A DNA stretch of 34,448 nt from Magnetococcales bacterium (GCA_015660855.1 JACSDG010000071.1:1-34448), one strand, 5' to 3'; numbered from the stretch's first letter, positions 8,424 to 17,043 are shown. The notes: generated from the sequence alone by a model not told the origin. Program-made: numbers and translations.

Positions 8424-9785
8424 ATGAAAAAGTCGTTGATTCTTGGTGCGGCCGCTCTGGCTGCTGCTACCTGGGCTCCCCTGGCCGATGCCGGCGAAGT
8501 CAAACTGGGCGGCCTTTATTGGGGTCGTTGGCAGTCTTTCGATGCAAACATGGTTGACGAGACGGGTGCTGCGGATACCGGTGAGCGTTATGTGCAGCGT
8601 CTCCAATTGAAGGCGGACATGGTCGCCTCCGAAAAGAGCCACGCCCATATGATCGTTCGGGTGTTGGATGCCGCCAATATTGAAGGTGCTGACCTCGGTA
8701 CCGCTTCTGACGGTGGTGCTGCACTCAATCAGGTTTCTGTTGGTACCAATCTGGCCGATCCCTGGGAAATTCGCCAGATGTGGTTGGAAACCGAAGCTTG
8801 GGGTTTTGGTCTCAAGCTGGGTAACATGCCCATATCCCTCAATGATAAAATTCTTGTGCATGATGACACCTCTTCGTACGGTGGTTTGTTGCTTTCCAAA
8901 ACCTTCGGTAATGTCACCGCTGTGGTGGGCAACATTCGCATCAACGAAGACATGGCCAACGGTGCTTCCGTCAACGACCTGACTGCCGGTGGAGCAGTTA
9001 CGAAAGGTGCTGACAGCGACGACTCCAACCTGTGGGCCGCCAGCTTCTTTGGCAAGGCGGGCATTGCCGACTACAACGCCACCCTGGCTTATGCCAAGTT
9101 GGGCCAAGCTTCCGACTTCATGGATGTCCTTGAGACCACCTGCGGTGCGACTACCCCCTGCGTAACTTCTGATGGTAGCAACCTGTGGGCGGCTTTGACC
9201 TTGGGTAGCAAGTTCGGCAATATCAATGCCACGGGCACTCTCGTTTATGAGGACGGCTACGAGTTGAACCAGGATATTACCGGTTCCGAAGTCAGCAACA
9301 TGTGGTCCAAGTCCGGTGCCCTTGGTGCTTTGCGCCTGGATGGTGCTACCGGTTTCGGTGATTGGAACGCCTACGGGTTCGTTTCCTCCCAAGGGTTCAA
9401 CAATATCTCCAACGACAACATGACGTGGTCGTCGACCTGGGACCAAAGCGGACCGGGCGGTATAGACCTTCTTAACACCTGGGCCAGGGGTGCGGATACC
9501 AACACCTCTGCCAGTGAGAACATGACCGGTCTCGGCGTGGGTCTGAAAATCAAAACTGCTGGCTGGACCATCAATCCCATGTTGGACTACGCGGCAGTGA
9601 CCAGGAACCAAACCACTGCGGCCTCCTGGGATTCTGCTGTCGGCGGCAGCTTGCTGCTCTCCACCCAGATCCAGAAGGATACCACTCTGATGTTGGAGAC
9701 GGCGTTGATCAATCCCCAAGGGATCAGCCTGACCAACGAAGACAATGCCTACTATGCTCAAGCGGGCATCAAGATGACCTTCTGA
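8424..9785 (+). CDS. Outer-membrane porin-like protein, paralogue 1
   Basis: A 453-residue protein with signal peptide 1-23 (MKKSLILGAAALAAATWAPL, cut after ADA) and a mature chain of alternating short beta segments rich in Gly, Asn, Asp and Trp. It ends in ...YYAQAGIKMTF, and a terminal Phe is the usual signal for the BAM assembly machinery. It has no Lys/Arg-rich or catalytic motif, so a beta-barrel channel is the natural reading. The substrate is unknown. The start has AAGGAG seven bases upstream; a longer frame from 8298 adds leader sequence only. The neighbouring paralogue at 10226 is highly similar along its length, so this is a tandem duplication. Two Cys (CGATTPC, about 250) fall in a probable surface loop. 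A strong terminator follows. Confidence 0.85.
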   Translation: MKKSLILGAAALAAATWAPLADAGEVKLGGLYWGRWQSFDANMVDETGAADTGERYVQRLQLKADMVASEKSHAHMIVRVLDAANIEGADLGTASDGGAALNQVSVGTNLADPWEIRQMWLETEAWGFGLKLGNMPISLNDKILVHDDTSSYGGLLLSKTFGNVTAVVGNIRINEDMANGASVNDLTAGGAVTKGADSDDSNLWAASFFGKAGIADYNATLAYAKLGQASDFMDVLETTCGATTPCVTSDGSNLWAALTLGSKFGNINATGTLVYEDGYELNQDITGSEVSNMWSKSGALGALRLDGATGFGDWNAYGFVSSQGFNNISNDNMTWSSTWDQSGPGGIDLLNTWARGADTNTSASENMTGLGVGLKIKTAGWTINPMLDYAAVTRNQTTAASWDSAVGGSLLLSTQIQKDTTLMLETALINPQGISLTNEDNAYYAQAGIKMTF

Positions 9786-9825
9786 TCAGACTTGGTTTTC
9801 GATCTGTGAAGTGTGTTGACAAAAA

Positions 9826-9862
9826 GGGACGGTCGGAACAAAGACCGTCTCCTTTTTTTTTG
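9826..9862 (+). terminator. Rho-independent terminator after porin 1
   Basis: GACGGTC (9828-9834) pairs with GACCGTC (9843-9849), extended by GG/CC-type pairs, and is followed by ten T. It separates porin 1 from porin 2, so each has its own transcript. Confidence 0.9.
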
Positions 9863-9916
9863 TGTTACCATGTCCGTCTTCTTAACAAGCAGTGCCTTAT
9901 TTGTAACCAAAAAGCC

Positions 9917-10012
9917 TTTTTTTTCGACAGTGATGCAAAATGATGACAGGGTGTGTCATCTGGCAACAGTGAAGAGCGTTCTTGTTTTATCGTTTGTTTT
10001 TCAATGTTTTAC
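9917..10012 (+). promoter_or_regulatory. Conserved upstream block of porin gene 2
   Basis: This is the second copy of the block at 7969-8060: TTTTTTTTCGACAGTGATGC, then AAAATGATGACAGG, GGCAACAGTG, TTGTTTTATCG and TTTTTCAATGTTTTACG. It shows that the regulatory region was duplicated with the coding sequence. The remaining 10013-10225 is leader with no supported gene. Confidence 0.5.
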
Positions 10013-10225
10013 GGTTTTTCCGCTGGTTTGCAGAATTATGGACCAGGTATTGCAGTCTGCTTTGGAAGGTTGAAACATCCTTGGCAGGTGCTGTGGTTTT
10101 TACGACACATCCGGTTTTCCGGTTTCACCGAAGACAGGGGTGGAACTTTTTATCTGTTTTTATGCGGGTTACATCAAAAAAATCCGGGATTTCCGGAACA
10201 TCTCTACTTTGAATGGGAAGGACTT

Positions 10226-11584
10226 ATGAAAAAATCGTTGATTCTTGGTCTGTCTGCCATGGCTGCTGTGACTTGCGCCTCCCTGGCCAGTGCCGGCGAA
10301 GTCAAGCTTGGGGGGGGCTACATGGGCCGCTGGCAGGTGTTTGACGCCAACATGGTGGATGAGGTTGCTCCTGCGGATCATGGTGAACAGTACGTCCATG
10401 AGCTGCAACTGAACGCCGACATGGTTGCGTCCGAAAAGAGCCATGCCCACTTGCGTGTCATGGTTCTCGACACGGCAACGATCGAAGGTTCCGATCTGGG
10501 TACGGCTTCGGATGGTGGTGCCGCGCTTAACCAGGTTTCCGTTGGGACCAACTTGGTTGATCCCTGGGAAATTCGTCAAATGTGGTTGGAAACCGAAGCC
10601 TATGGTTTCGGTGTCAAGCTTGGTGCAATGCCCATCTCTTTCAACGACAGCATTCTTGTGGGTGATGACACCTCTGCCCATGGCGGTTTGCTGCTCTCCA
10701 AGACTTTTGGCGGTGTTACCGCCGTGGTTGGCAACCTTCGCGCCAACGAAGACTCGGCCAATGGTGCATCTGTCAATGATCTAAACGCTGCCGGTCGTGC
10801 CACCAAGGGTGCTGACAGTGACGACGCTAATTTGTGGGTAGCCAGCTTGTTTGGCAAAGCGGGTATTGCCGACTATAATTTCACCCTATCCTATGCCGAT
10901 ATGGGTCCGGCTTCCGACTTCATGGATTATCTGGAGACCACTTGTACGGGTCTCGCTACGTGCAACACCTCCGATGGTAACAATCTGTGGACGGCTTTGA
11001 CCCTGGGAAGCAAGTTTGGCAACATCAATGCGATTGGTACCTTGATTTATGAAAACGGCTACGACCTGTCACAAGATGGCACGGGAGCCGAAATTTCCAA
11101 CCTGTGGACCAACTCCGGCGTGCTTGGTGCGGTGCGGTTGAACGGTTCCTTGGGGTTTGGCGAATGGAACGCCTATGGTTTCAGTGCTACCAAAGGTTTC
11201 AACAATATCAGCAATGACAACATGGTATGGTCGGCTACCTGGGATCAAAGCGGGCCGAATGGTATCGATCTTCTGAGCAACTTTGCCAATGGCGCGGGTA
11301 CCAACACTTCTCCCAGTGAAAACATGACGGGTGTGGGTGTGGGGTTGAAGATCAAAGCGGGTGCTTGGATCATCAATCCCATGCTTGACTATGCTGCGGT
11401 AAGCGAAAGTCAGGCTGGCGACGTGCGTGACTCTGCGATCGGGGGTAGCTTGTTGCTTTCCACCGAGATCCAAAAGGCTACTACCCTGTTGCTGGAAACG
11501 GCCATGGTCAGTCCTGAAGGGATCAACAACGCCAGCGTAGACAATGCCTACTATGCTCAGGCGGGGGTCAAGGTAAGCTTCTGA
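10226..11584 (+). CDS. Outer-membrane porin-like protein, paralogue 2
   Basis: A 452-residue paralogue of the preceding gene. It has the same opening (MKKSLILG), signal cut after ASA at 23, shared blocks such as SEKSHAH, GTASDGGAALNQVSVGTNL and DPWEIRQMWLETEA, and the same barrel-type ending (YYAQAGVKVSF). Differences cluster in predicted loops (for example CTGLATC versus CGATTPC near residue 250), as expected if the two channels have diverged in permeability or surface antigenicity. The start has GGGAAGGA close upstream of the ATG. An in-frame reading upstream to 9953 is leader and is rejected. The gene has its own terminator. Confidence 0.85.
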   Translation: MKKSLILGLSAMAAVTCASLASAGEVKLGGGYMGRWQVFDANMVDEVAPADHGEQYVHELQLNADMVASEKSHAHLRVMVLDTATIEGSDLGTASDGGAALNQVSVGTNLVDPWEIRQMWLETEAYGFGVKLGAMPISFNDSILVGDDTSAHGGLLLSKTFGGVTAVVGNLRANEDSANGASVNDLNAAGRATKGADSDDANLWVASLFGKAGIADYNFTLSYADMGPASDFMDYLETTCTGLATCNTSDGNNLWTALTLGSKFGNINAIGTLIYENGYDLSQDGTGAEISNLWTNSGVLGAVRLNGSLGFGEWNAYGFSATKGFNNISNDNMVWSATWDQSGPNGIDLLSNFANGAGTNTSPSENMTGVGVGLKIKAGAWIINPMLDYAAVSESQAGDVRDSAIGGSLLLSTEIQKATTLLLETAMVSPEGINNASVDNAYYAQAGVKVSF

Positions 11585-11625
11585 ACGTTTTTTGGCTTAA
11601 CCCGCGACTTGATACATGAAACAAA

Positions 11626-11657
11626 GGGGATGGCCGAGGTGGGCCGTCCCTTTTTTT
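11626..11657 (+). terminator. Rho-independent terminator after porin 2
   Basis: GGGATGGCC (11627-11635) pairs with GGCCGTCCC (11642-11650) with one T-G pair, followed by seven T. Confidence 0.88.
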
Positions 11658-11798
11658 CATTCTTTCCTTCTCTCCACCTGCCCATATCCTGTTATAATCG
11701 ACAAAGTCGCGGTCGGCATTGGCGGTTTCACGACTTTCTGATACTCTGTGCGGTATTCCACGAAACCAGAACATGACAGGAACATCATGAGAGGAATC

Positions 11799-12356
11799 AT
11801 GAAAGGAAAGATCAACATTTTTTTGTTTGCTGTTCTGACACTGGGTTTGCTGGGTTGTTCCAAGGATTTTTGGAACAGCCGAAATAAACTGGATGAACAT
11901 CCGTTGGCAAAATTCGGTCAGAAAAAGGAAATCGACGAAGCCAAAGCGACTGGCAACGCCAATTCAGCCGCCGATGCTGGAAGAGAAAGTTTTTTCAGCT
12001 TGGGTGGTGAGGATGGTGGTCTGTTGGGAGGGGGATCGGGCAAGCGTAAGGAGCAGGTGCGTGCGGATAAACTTTTTGCCGGTGCTTTGGACGTGGTTCT
12101 GGGCCTTCCCATTCAAGTTGCTAGTCGCGAAGGGGGATTGGTCAGTACCGACTGGAAGGTGGACCCGGAAAACAATGCTCAACGCTATCGACTCAACATT
12201 CGTGTTTCCGGCAAGGATCCTTACGGCGAGGTTAAGGTAGCCGTCCTCAAGCAGGTCATGAAAAATGGCGTCTGGGAGGACACTGCCGCCGATCAGACCA
12301 TGGCCGACCACATCGCAAAAAATATCAGAAAACAGGCCGAAGAAGCGCGGCCTTGA
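11799..12356 (+). CDS. Lipoprotein, DUF3576-like
   Basis: A 185-residue lipoprotein. It has a lipobox LLGC with Cys20 after a short hydrophobic signal (INIFLFAVLTLGLLGC), a disordered, charged linker to about residue 90, and a C-terminal domain. That domain (FAGALDVVLGLPIQVAS..., VSTDW, RYRLNIRVSG, VKVAVLKQ) resembles the DUF3576 outer-membrane lipoprotein family by eye. Such domains are thought to sit at the inner face of the outer membrane, and a role in barrel assembly has been suggested for similar folds, but I cannot assign one here. GAGAGGA precedes the chosen ATG; an ATG twelve bases upstream (11787) is equally possible. It is transcribed alone and ends against repeat R3. Confidence 0.75.
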   Translation: MKGKINIFLFAVLTLGLLGCSKDFWNSRNKLDEHPLAKFGQKKEIDEAKATGNANSAADAGRESFFSLGGEDGGLLGGGSGKRKEQVRADKLFAGALDVVLGLPIQVASREGGLVSTDWKVDPENNAQRYRLNIRVSGKDPYGEVKVAVLKQVMKNGVWEDTAADQTMADHIAKNIRKQAEEARP

Positions 12357-12363
12357 AGTACGC

Positions 12364-12477
12364 GTATCGGAAAAATAAAGTTTGGCAAGAATTATTATGG
12401 GGGCTCGGGGGGGATCAGCCCCCCCGGCGGGGGGGTAAATACCCAAAGGTTTTTATTCTTGCCCGGAAGGCATCATG
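12364..12477 (+). repeat. Dispersed hairpin repeat, copy R3
   Basis: The sequence has AAATAAAGTTTGGCAAGAAT, then TATTATGGGGGCTCGGGGGG with GATCAGCCCCCCCGGCGG and a shortened middle, ending with CTTGCCCGGAAGGCATCATG. It sits between convergent genes, and its end supplies the last codons of the nuclease gene on the other strand. Confidence 0.85.
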
Positions 12478-13487
12478 TTTGAAAAAACTTCCTCCAGTGA
12501 TTTGGCATCAAAAATACGAAGACTCCACTCTTCCAATGAGGGTGGTTCGGCCTTGGCTATTTTTTTGTTGGCCCATGCGGGCAGATTGCCAAAGCGGCGT
12601 TGCAATAGGCGGGTCAGGATTTTAGCCTCGCCTTTCTGCTCGCCTCTCTGCTCGCCTCTCTGCTCGCCTCTCTGCTCGCCAATTTGTTCACCGATCTGGA
12701 TGCCCATCAATCTTCCTCTTTCCTCACCAATCCGCTCCACGCTTGTCATATACGGCATCTTTTGGTTCTCCTCAAAGCGGGACAGTTCTTCCCAAAACCG
12801 GTTATCGGCCTCTGCCGGTAAGCTGAGTACCCAGTCGATAAACCGATAAAGATCAATGACTTTTTGCCTATTGAATCCGCGACGATACAGGCTGCGCGTA
12901 ATGTGCTGCTTTGCCCGGTAACGTTCATCCGGCAGGTTTTTTGTCTGTTTGGCACGCAGGTGCGCCAGGGTCACGATGGCAAAAGGATTGTCGGACGTTT
13001 CCAGCTCGGAGAGATGATCCAGATAATCCAATAACTTTACTGTGTTGAATCGGTAAATCAGCTCCGATCCCCAGAGCACTTGGCGGTACTCCGAAACCCG
13101 CCAGCTCGGCTCTTCGTCCGCCAAAATTGCCAAACCAACGACCGGTTTACGGTGGAGGTCATAGGCCCGATGCTGACATGTGTACATTCGCTCCGCAAAT
13201 TCGGGATCACGGCCCCCCTGAACTTCGACATGAATCAATACCCAAAGTTCATCACCATTGATTAACCACACTTTTACCAGCAAATCCACACGGCGATTGA
13301 TAGCTTTTGCCTCTTTTGTAATCCGGTCCAATTCTTTGTCCAGGAACTCAGGGACACGCTGCCAATCAATGCCGTCACGAGCCTCTGGAAGAAAAAATGC
13401 TAAAAAATCCTCGAAATACGCCTTCAAAATCTCTTTCCACGGCGAGTCGTACTCTGTTGGTTGGCTCTGATTGTCGGGATCGGTCAT
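12453..13487 (-). CDS. Rpn-family (PD-(D/E)XK) nuclease / putative transposase
   Basis: A 344-residue protein. The N-terminal half carries a PD-(D/E)XK-like core: RRVDLLVKVW, then WVLIHVEVQ, with the Asp and Glu-x-Gln in place of the usual catalytic triad ends. A helical region and a coiled (I)GEQ repeat follow. The C-terminal ~55 residues (LTRLLQRRFGNLP... LEEWSLRIFDAKSLEEVF) resemble DUF4351. Rpn proteins are RecA-independent recombination-promoting nucleases, often annotated as transposases. The start at 13487 has GAGAACG upstream. The frame continuing to 13751 would run through tRNA-Gly in antisense and is rejected. Two oddities are a 12-bp tandem repeat inside the gene (GEQRGEQRGEQRGEQK) and a C-terminus MMPSGQE encoded by repeat R3. 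Confidence 0.82.
   Translation of the reverse strand: MTDPDNQSQPTEYDSPWKEILKAYFEDFLAFFLPEARDGIDWQRVPEFLDKELDRITKEAKAINRRVDLLVKVWLINGDELWVLIHVEVQGGRDPEFAERMYTCQHRAYDLHRKPVVGLAILADEEPSWRVSEYRQVLWGSELIYRFNTVKLLDYLDHLSELETSDNPFAIVTLAHLRAKQTKNLPDERYRAKQHITRSLYRRGFNRQKVIDLYRFIDWVLSLPAEADNRFWEELSRFEENQKMPYMTSVERIGEERGRLMGIQIGEQIGEQRGEQRGEQRGEQKGEAKILTRLLQRRFGNLPAWANKKIAKAEPPSLEEWSLRIFDAKSLEEVFSNMMPSGQE
12633..12680. repeat. 12-bp tandem repeat inside the nuclease gene
   Basis: The unit TCTCTGCTCGCC occurs about four times in a row, with degenerate flanking units. On the coding strand it encodes GEQR/GEQK. Twelve bases are in frame, so copy-number change would alter linker length without breaking the gene. 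Confidence 0.85.
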
Positions 13488-13691
13488 GTAAACGTTCTCG
13501 ATGCTCTTTCTTTGGTTTCGTAGCGATGGCGGTTTCTCCTTGGGGGAGGGAAAGTTTCTTAACGTTTTTTGTCTATGACCCATTCCTCCATTTGATGGCC
13601 AATGTATCCAGCTTATCAAAAGAAGGCAATTACCGGATTCCATCTGAGGCAGAACAGTGTTACGAGGAGTGGATAAGTGCCTGATTTCATT

Positions 13692-13765
13692 TGGAGCGGG
13701 TGAAGGGAATCGAACCCTCGTCTTAAGCTTGGGAAGCTTAGGCCCTACCATTAGACGACACCCGC
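13692..13765 (-). tRNA. tRNA-Gly(CCC)
   Basis: A 74-base cloverleaf. It has acceptor GCGGGTG/CACCCGC, discriminator T, encoded CCA, anticodon stem TAAGC/GCTTA around TT-CCC-AA, and T-loop TTCGATT. It stands alone between the nuclease gene and a divergent small membrane protein. Confidence 0.96.
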
Positions 13766-13773
13766 GTCTTGTT

Positions 13774-13801
13774 TTGCCATCTGATCGGCACCCATTATGT
13801 T
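13774..13801 (+). promoter_or_regulatory. Candidate sigma-70 promoter
   Basis: TTGCCA (13774-13779) and TATGTT (13796-13801) are separated by 16 bases. They lie upstream of a terminator at 13871-13909, so a transcript of roughly 100 bases is possible. The -10 is imperfect, so confidence is modest. Confidence 0.35.
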
Positions 13802-13870
13802 TCGCCTTATGGGTTCAGGTCAACCATCATCTTTGCATCGCAAAGCCGATTTGTTTAAAAAAGGTTTCGC

Positions 13871-13909
13871 AACACCCCTGCCATGGGTTAGAAAGGCAGG
13901 GTGTTTTTT
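13871..13909 (+). terminator. Rho-independent terminator or attenuator
   Basis: AACACCC-CTGCC (13871-13882) pairs with GGCAG-GGTGTT (13895-13905) with one bulge, running into six T. There is no plus-strand gene between 12356 and this hairpin, so it ends either a small RNA or the leader of the gene starting at 13947. Confidence 0.8.
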
Positions 13910-13946
13910 CGTTCCAACCTGATTTGTGTGCACCCAGGCAAATATC

Positions 13947-14207
13947 ATGAGCGAAACTGAGTCATCGTCGCCAGATCCATCTTTTGTTGGCAGGATACCC
14001 TGGATTGCGTTGCTGCCCATTGCCTTTTTCATGGCCATTGCCCCGGTCAGTCCGCAACCCCACCTTTGGGAAAAATTAAAAATGCTGTCTGACGGAACCT
14101 TGTCCCGTCCCCTCGATATTTTCGACCTTCTCATGCACAGCACGCCTTTGGTACTGGTCGTCATCAAGGGGTTTAAACAATTTCGGTCTGGCAAGGAGGC
14201 GTTGTGA
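13947..14207 (+). CDS. Small membrane protein upstream of shikimate kinase
   Basis: An 86-residue protein with a hydrophilic N-terminus, one clear membrane segment (IPWIALLPIAFFMAIAPVS, about residues 17-35), a loop, and a second hydrophobic stretch (LLMHSTPLVLVVIKGF) near the C-terminus. I do not recognise the family. It overlaps the shikimate-kinase start (GTGA), and the ribosome site of that gene lies within its end, so the two are translated together. An earlier in-frame ATG at 13926 adds seven residues and has no better ribosome site. Only two hydrophobic segments and no charged motif are visible, so no function is proposed. Confidence 0.7.
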   Translation: MSETESSSPDPSFVGRIPWIALLPIAFFMAIAPVSPQPHLWEKLKMLSDGTLSRPLDIFDLLMHSTPLVLVVIKGFKQFRSGKEAL

Positions 14208-14746
14208 ATTTAATTTTGATTGGCATGCGTGGCGCGGGCAAGTCCAACATTTCTCGTCGTCTTGCCGCCCTGACCAAACGTCCGGTGATGTCTACCGATG
14301 CCCTGATTTCCTACGAAAACCAGGGCTGTTCCATTCCGATCCTTCTTGAAAAAACAGGGGGTGACTGGCGAACTTTCAGAGATTTGGAAACCCAGGTGGT
14401 ACAAAAGGTTGCCGCGATGGATGATGTCATCATCGATACGGGAGGTGGAGTGGTGGTGGATTTGGATGACGAAGGTCGGGAAATCTACAGCCGTCGCAAA
14501 ATGGATGCCCTGAAAAAAAACGGTCGGGTCATATGGCTTGAAGGTGATATTGTTCGCTTGGCCGCCAAGGCCACTGCCGACTCTCGTCGTCCTTCCCTGA
14601 GTGCCACCGAGAGCGAAGAAGCCATCATGCGTCGTCGTCTTCCTTTCTACCAGCGAGCTGCCGACCATGCGGTCAACATTGAAGGGATCCGCCGTGAAAT
14701 TTTAGCGGTGAAAGTTTGCATGTTGGCTGATTTTTGGCTGACATAG
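14204..14746 (+). CDS. aroK: Shikimate kinase family protein
   Basis: A 180-residue P-loop kinase that phosphorylates shikimate in aromatic amino-acid synthesis. It has the Walker A GMRGAGKS (7-14), the shikimate-side RTFRDLE, the DTGGG motif and a lid segment SRRPSL. The GTG start lies five bases after AAGGAGG and overlaps the preceding stop. Compared with canonical AroK (where the P-loop is usually followed by TVGR), the sequence here reads SNISRRLA, and the residue after the first beta strand is STDALI rather than DTD. It may therefore be a divergent paralogue. No aroB follows, which is the usual partner. I am confident in the fold and moderately confident in shikimate as substrate. Confidence 0.8.
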   Translation: MNLILIGMRGAGKSNISRRLAALTKRPVMSTDALISYENQGCSIPILLEKTGGDWRTFRDLETQVVQKVAAMDDVIIDTGGGVVVDLDDEGREIYSRRKMDALKKNGRVIWLEGDIVRLAAKATADSRRPSLSATESEEAIMRRRLPFYQRAADHAVNIEGIRREILAVKVCMLADFWLT

Positions 14747-14767
14747 CGTTTTTTTCAATTTTCAATC

Positions 14768-14862
14768 AAATTATCGCGGGGATTAAGGGGGGATCATCCC
14801 CCCCGATGGGGTTTGGGGGCGAGAGCACCCAAGGCATTGTTTTTTGCCCGCAGGGCATCATG
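14768..14862 (+). repeat. Dispersed hairpin repeat, copy R4 (degenerate)
   Basis: The sequence has TTATCGCGGGGATTAAGGGG then GGATCATCCCCCCC, GGGGTTTGGGGGC and a final TTGCCCGCAGGGCATCATG. It lies between convergent genes, and most of it is read as the C-terminal codons of the ankyrin gene on the minus strand. Confidence 0.8.
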
Positions 14863-15609
14863 TTCCATCTTTTGCGCCACCTCGGTGTCACCCTGGAGAG
14901 TGGCTAGGTTGTGAGGATTTTGCCCTTCGCCATCTTCAAGGGTGGGATCGGCTCCCGCCTGTATGAGGTGGGATACCATCTCCAGGCTGTGCCGCCCCAC
15001 CGCCAAGTGCAGTGGGGTGCGGCCTTTGGGGGTGCGGATGTTGACATCGACCCCTTGGGAAATCAACAGCTTTACCACCCCTTCATGGCCAAAAAAGGTG
15101 GCGCAATGCAATGGTTGGTTGCCTTCCAGATTGCGCACATCTTTGCGTGCGCCATGCTGCAATAGCAACGACGCCACTTCCTGGTTGCCTTCCTGGCAGG
15201 ACTGATAAAAAGGAGTCTCACCATAACGGTCGGTCGCTTCCATATTGGCACCATGTTCCAGAAGGATCCGGGCCACCTCGACATGATTCCAGGAGGCGGC
15301 CCAATGCAGCGGTGTTTCCAGATCCAGATCGGTCATGTTCACTTCAGCCCCATGTTGCAGGAGCGTCCGGGTTAGGGCACTGTTACCCCGCACCGCTGCC
15401 CAATGCAACGGAGTCCACTGATAGTTGTCGGTGGCATTGATATCGACTCCCGCCCGCAGGAGGTGGGCGACTAGGTTTTCCATTCCTTCTTGAACCGCCC
15501 GATGCAATGCGGTCCAACCCTCACTATCCTTGGCACCGACATCTTCGCCCGCCTCCAGTCGCCGCATCACCGGCAAGGGATCCCACCCGTCCGTGTTTTG
15601 ATCGGTCAA
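14794..15609 (-). CDS. Ankyrin-repeat protein
   Basis: A 271-residue protein made almost wholly of ankyrin units with exact 33-residue spacing. Repeat starts are GWTALHRA (31), QWTPLHWA (64), LETPLHWA (97), GETPFYQS (130), GNQPLHCA (163), GRTPLHLA (196) and a weaker GQNPHNLA (229). Ankyrin arrays bind proteins; no enzyme domain or signal peptide is visible, so a cytoplasmic role is likely. The start is a TTG with GGGGAG eight bases upstream. An ATG nearer that site is out of frame and stops after three codons, and the in-frame Met15 is an alternative. The last ~22 residues (from HDALRAKNN to PKPHRGG) come from repeat R4 rather than from ankyrin sequence. Confidence 0.85.
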   Translation of the reverse strand: MTDQNTDGWDPLPVMRRLEAGEDVGAKDSEGWTALHRAVQEGMENLVAHLLRAGVDINATDNYQWTPLHWAAVRGNSALTRTLLQHGAEVNMTDLDLETPLHWAASWNHVEVARILLEHGANMEATDRYGETPFYQSCQEGNQEVASLLLQHGARKDVRNLEGNQPLHCATFFGHEGVVKLLISQGVDVNIRTPKGRTPLHLAVGRHSLEMVSHLIQAGADPTLEDGEGQNPHNLATLQGDTEVAQKMEHDALRAKNNALGALAPKPHRGG

Positions 15610-15756
15610 ATTTCATCTCCCCAACAAAAAACCATCCTGTCAACGAAACACCTTGTCCGTCGGCTTCGAGCCTGCCAACATCACATCCCTAGGAGAAATA
15701 CTACATCAATCTTTGTGCTTTCGACACATCCTTTTCCCGGTGATGCAAACAATCCC

Positions 15757-17043
15757 ATGTCTAAGTCAGAAAAACTTTTCCAAAGAGCCAGCGAAATCAT
15801 TCCCGGCGGTGTCAATTCCCCCGTGCGCGCCTTCAAGGCGGTAGGGGGTGTACCCCCCTTCATCCAAAGTGCCCAGGGACCCTGGCTGGTGGATGTGGAT
15901 CAACGCCGTTACATCGACTATGTTGGTTCCTGGGGGCCAATGATCGTCGGACACGCCCACCCCGAAGTGGTCGAAGCGGTCCGGGAGGCCATGGGGCGGG
16001 GGGCGTCCTATGGTGCGCCTACCGCAGCGGAAGTTCAGTTGGCGGAAAAAATCATCGATCTGGTTCCCTCCATGGATATGGTGCGTTTGGTCAACTCCGG
16101 TACCGAAGCCACCATGAGTGCTGTTCGTCTCGCTCGCGCCGTCACCGGTCGCGATAGCCTGTTGATGTTTGAAGGTTGCTACCATGGTCATGGTGACGCC
16201 TTTCTGGCCAAGGCAGGCTCTGGTCTGGCCACCTTTGGCGTCCCATCTTCTCCGGGAGTCCCCAAGGCTACGGTGGAACAAACTTTGACCCTTCCCTACA
16301 ACAATCTTGACGCCGTCATCGATCTTTTCAACCGCCACGCCCCTGGTATTGCTGCCGTCATCGTCGAACCGGTGGCTGGTAACATGGGCTGTGTCCCTCC
16401 GACCCCTGGTTTTCTTCAGGGTCTTGGCGATCTTTGTCGTCGCCATGGTGCCATCTTGATTTTTGATGAAGTCATGACCGGGTTTCGTGTCGCCCGGGGC
16501 GGTGCCCAGGAGTATTACGGCATCACCCCCGATTTGACCACCCTGGGTAAAATTATCGGCGGTGGCCTGCCGGTGGGTGCTTATGGTGGTCGCCGTGATT
16601 TAATGGGACAAATGGCCCCTTCAGGGCCGGTGTATCAGGCAGGAACTCTCTCCGGCAACCCCCTGGCAACTGCTGCCGGGCTGGCTACCCTGGACATCAT
16701 CTCTCGTCCTGGATTTTATGAAACCCTGGATTGGCGTTGTCAACGCCTGTGCGATGGTCTGAGTGCTATCCTGACCCAGGCGGGAATTCCTCATACCGGC
16801 ACTCGGGTAGGTTCCATGTTTGGTTTGTTTTTCACCGACAAAAAACCATTAAATAACATGGAAGACGCCAAAACCAGCGATCTGAATCGTTTTCGTCAAT
16901 GGTTTCATGGCATGTTGCGTGAGGGCGTCTATTTGGCACCAAGCCAGTTTGAAGCGGGATTTGTTTCTTTGGCCCATGATGATGCCATCATCGATACCAC
17001 TCTTGAAGCTGCCGGGCGCGTTGCAAAAACTCTGGTATCATAG
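15757..17043 (+). CDS. hemL: Glutamate-1-semialdehyde 2,1-aminomutase
   Basis: A 428-residue PLP enzyme that converts glutamate-1-semialdehyde to 5-aminolevulinate, the tetrapyrrole precursor made by the C5 route. Diagnostic parts are [11 protein letters not shown] at the N-terminus, [20 protein letters not shown], the cofactor-facing FDEVMTGFR and the PLP lysine in TLGKIIGGG (Lys265). The length is typical. A longer frame from 15490 is not needed: [11 protein letters not shown] is the normal family start, although its ribosome site is weak. It diverges from the ankyrin gene, with the 147-base gap presumably carrying both promoters. Repeat R5 follows the stop at once. Confidence 0.97.
   Translation: MSKSEKLFQRASEIIPGGVNSPVRAFKAVGGVPPFIQSAQGPWLVDVDQRRYIDYVGSWGPMIVGHAHPEVVEAVREAMGRGASYGAPTAAEVQLAEKIIDLVPSMDMVRLVNSGTEATMSAVRLARAVTGRDSLLMFEGCYHGHGDAFLAKAGSGLATFGVPSSPGVPKATVEQTLTLPYNNLDAVIDLFNRHAPGIAAVIVEPVAGNMGCVPPTPGFLQGLGDLCRRHGAILIFDEVMTGFRVARGGAQEYYGITPDLTTLGKIIGGGLPVGAYGGRRDLMGQMAPSGPVYQAGTLSGNPLATAAGLATLDIISRPGFYETLDWRCQRLCDGLSAILTQAGIPHTGTRVGSMFGLFFTDKKPLNNMEDAKTSDLNRFRQWFHGMLREGVYLAPSQFEAGFVSLAHDDAIIDTTLEAAGRVAKTLVS

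Noticed and set aside
8409-9761. 450-codon open frame on the minus strand opposite porin 1
   Set aside because: It is the antisense of a clear signal-peptide/beta-barrel gene. It has no ribosome site and Gly/Arg/His-rich noise composition.
12633-12680. CRISPR-like array
   Set aside because: The short tandem units have no spacers and encode a protein linker. No CRISPR array was seen anywhere in the window.
13488-13751. N-terminal extension of the nuclease gene
   Set aside because: It would translate the antisense of tRNA-Gly and low-complexity sequence. The ATG at 13487 gives a natural protein start.
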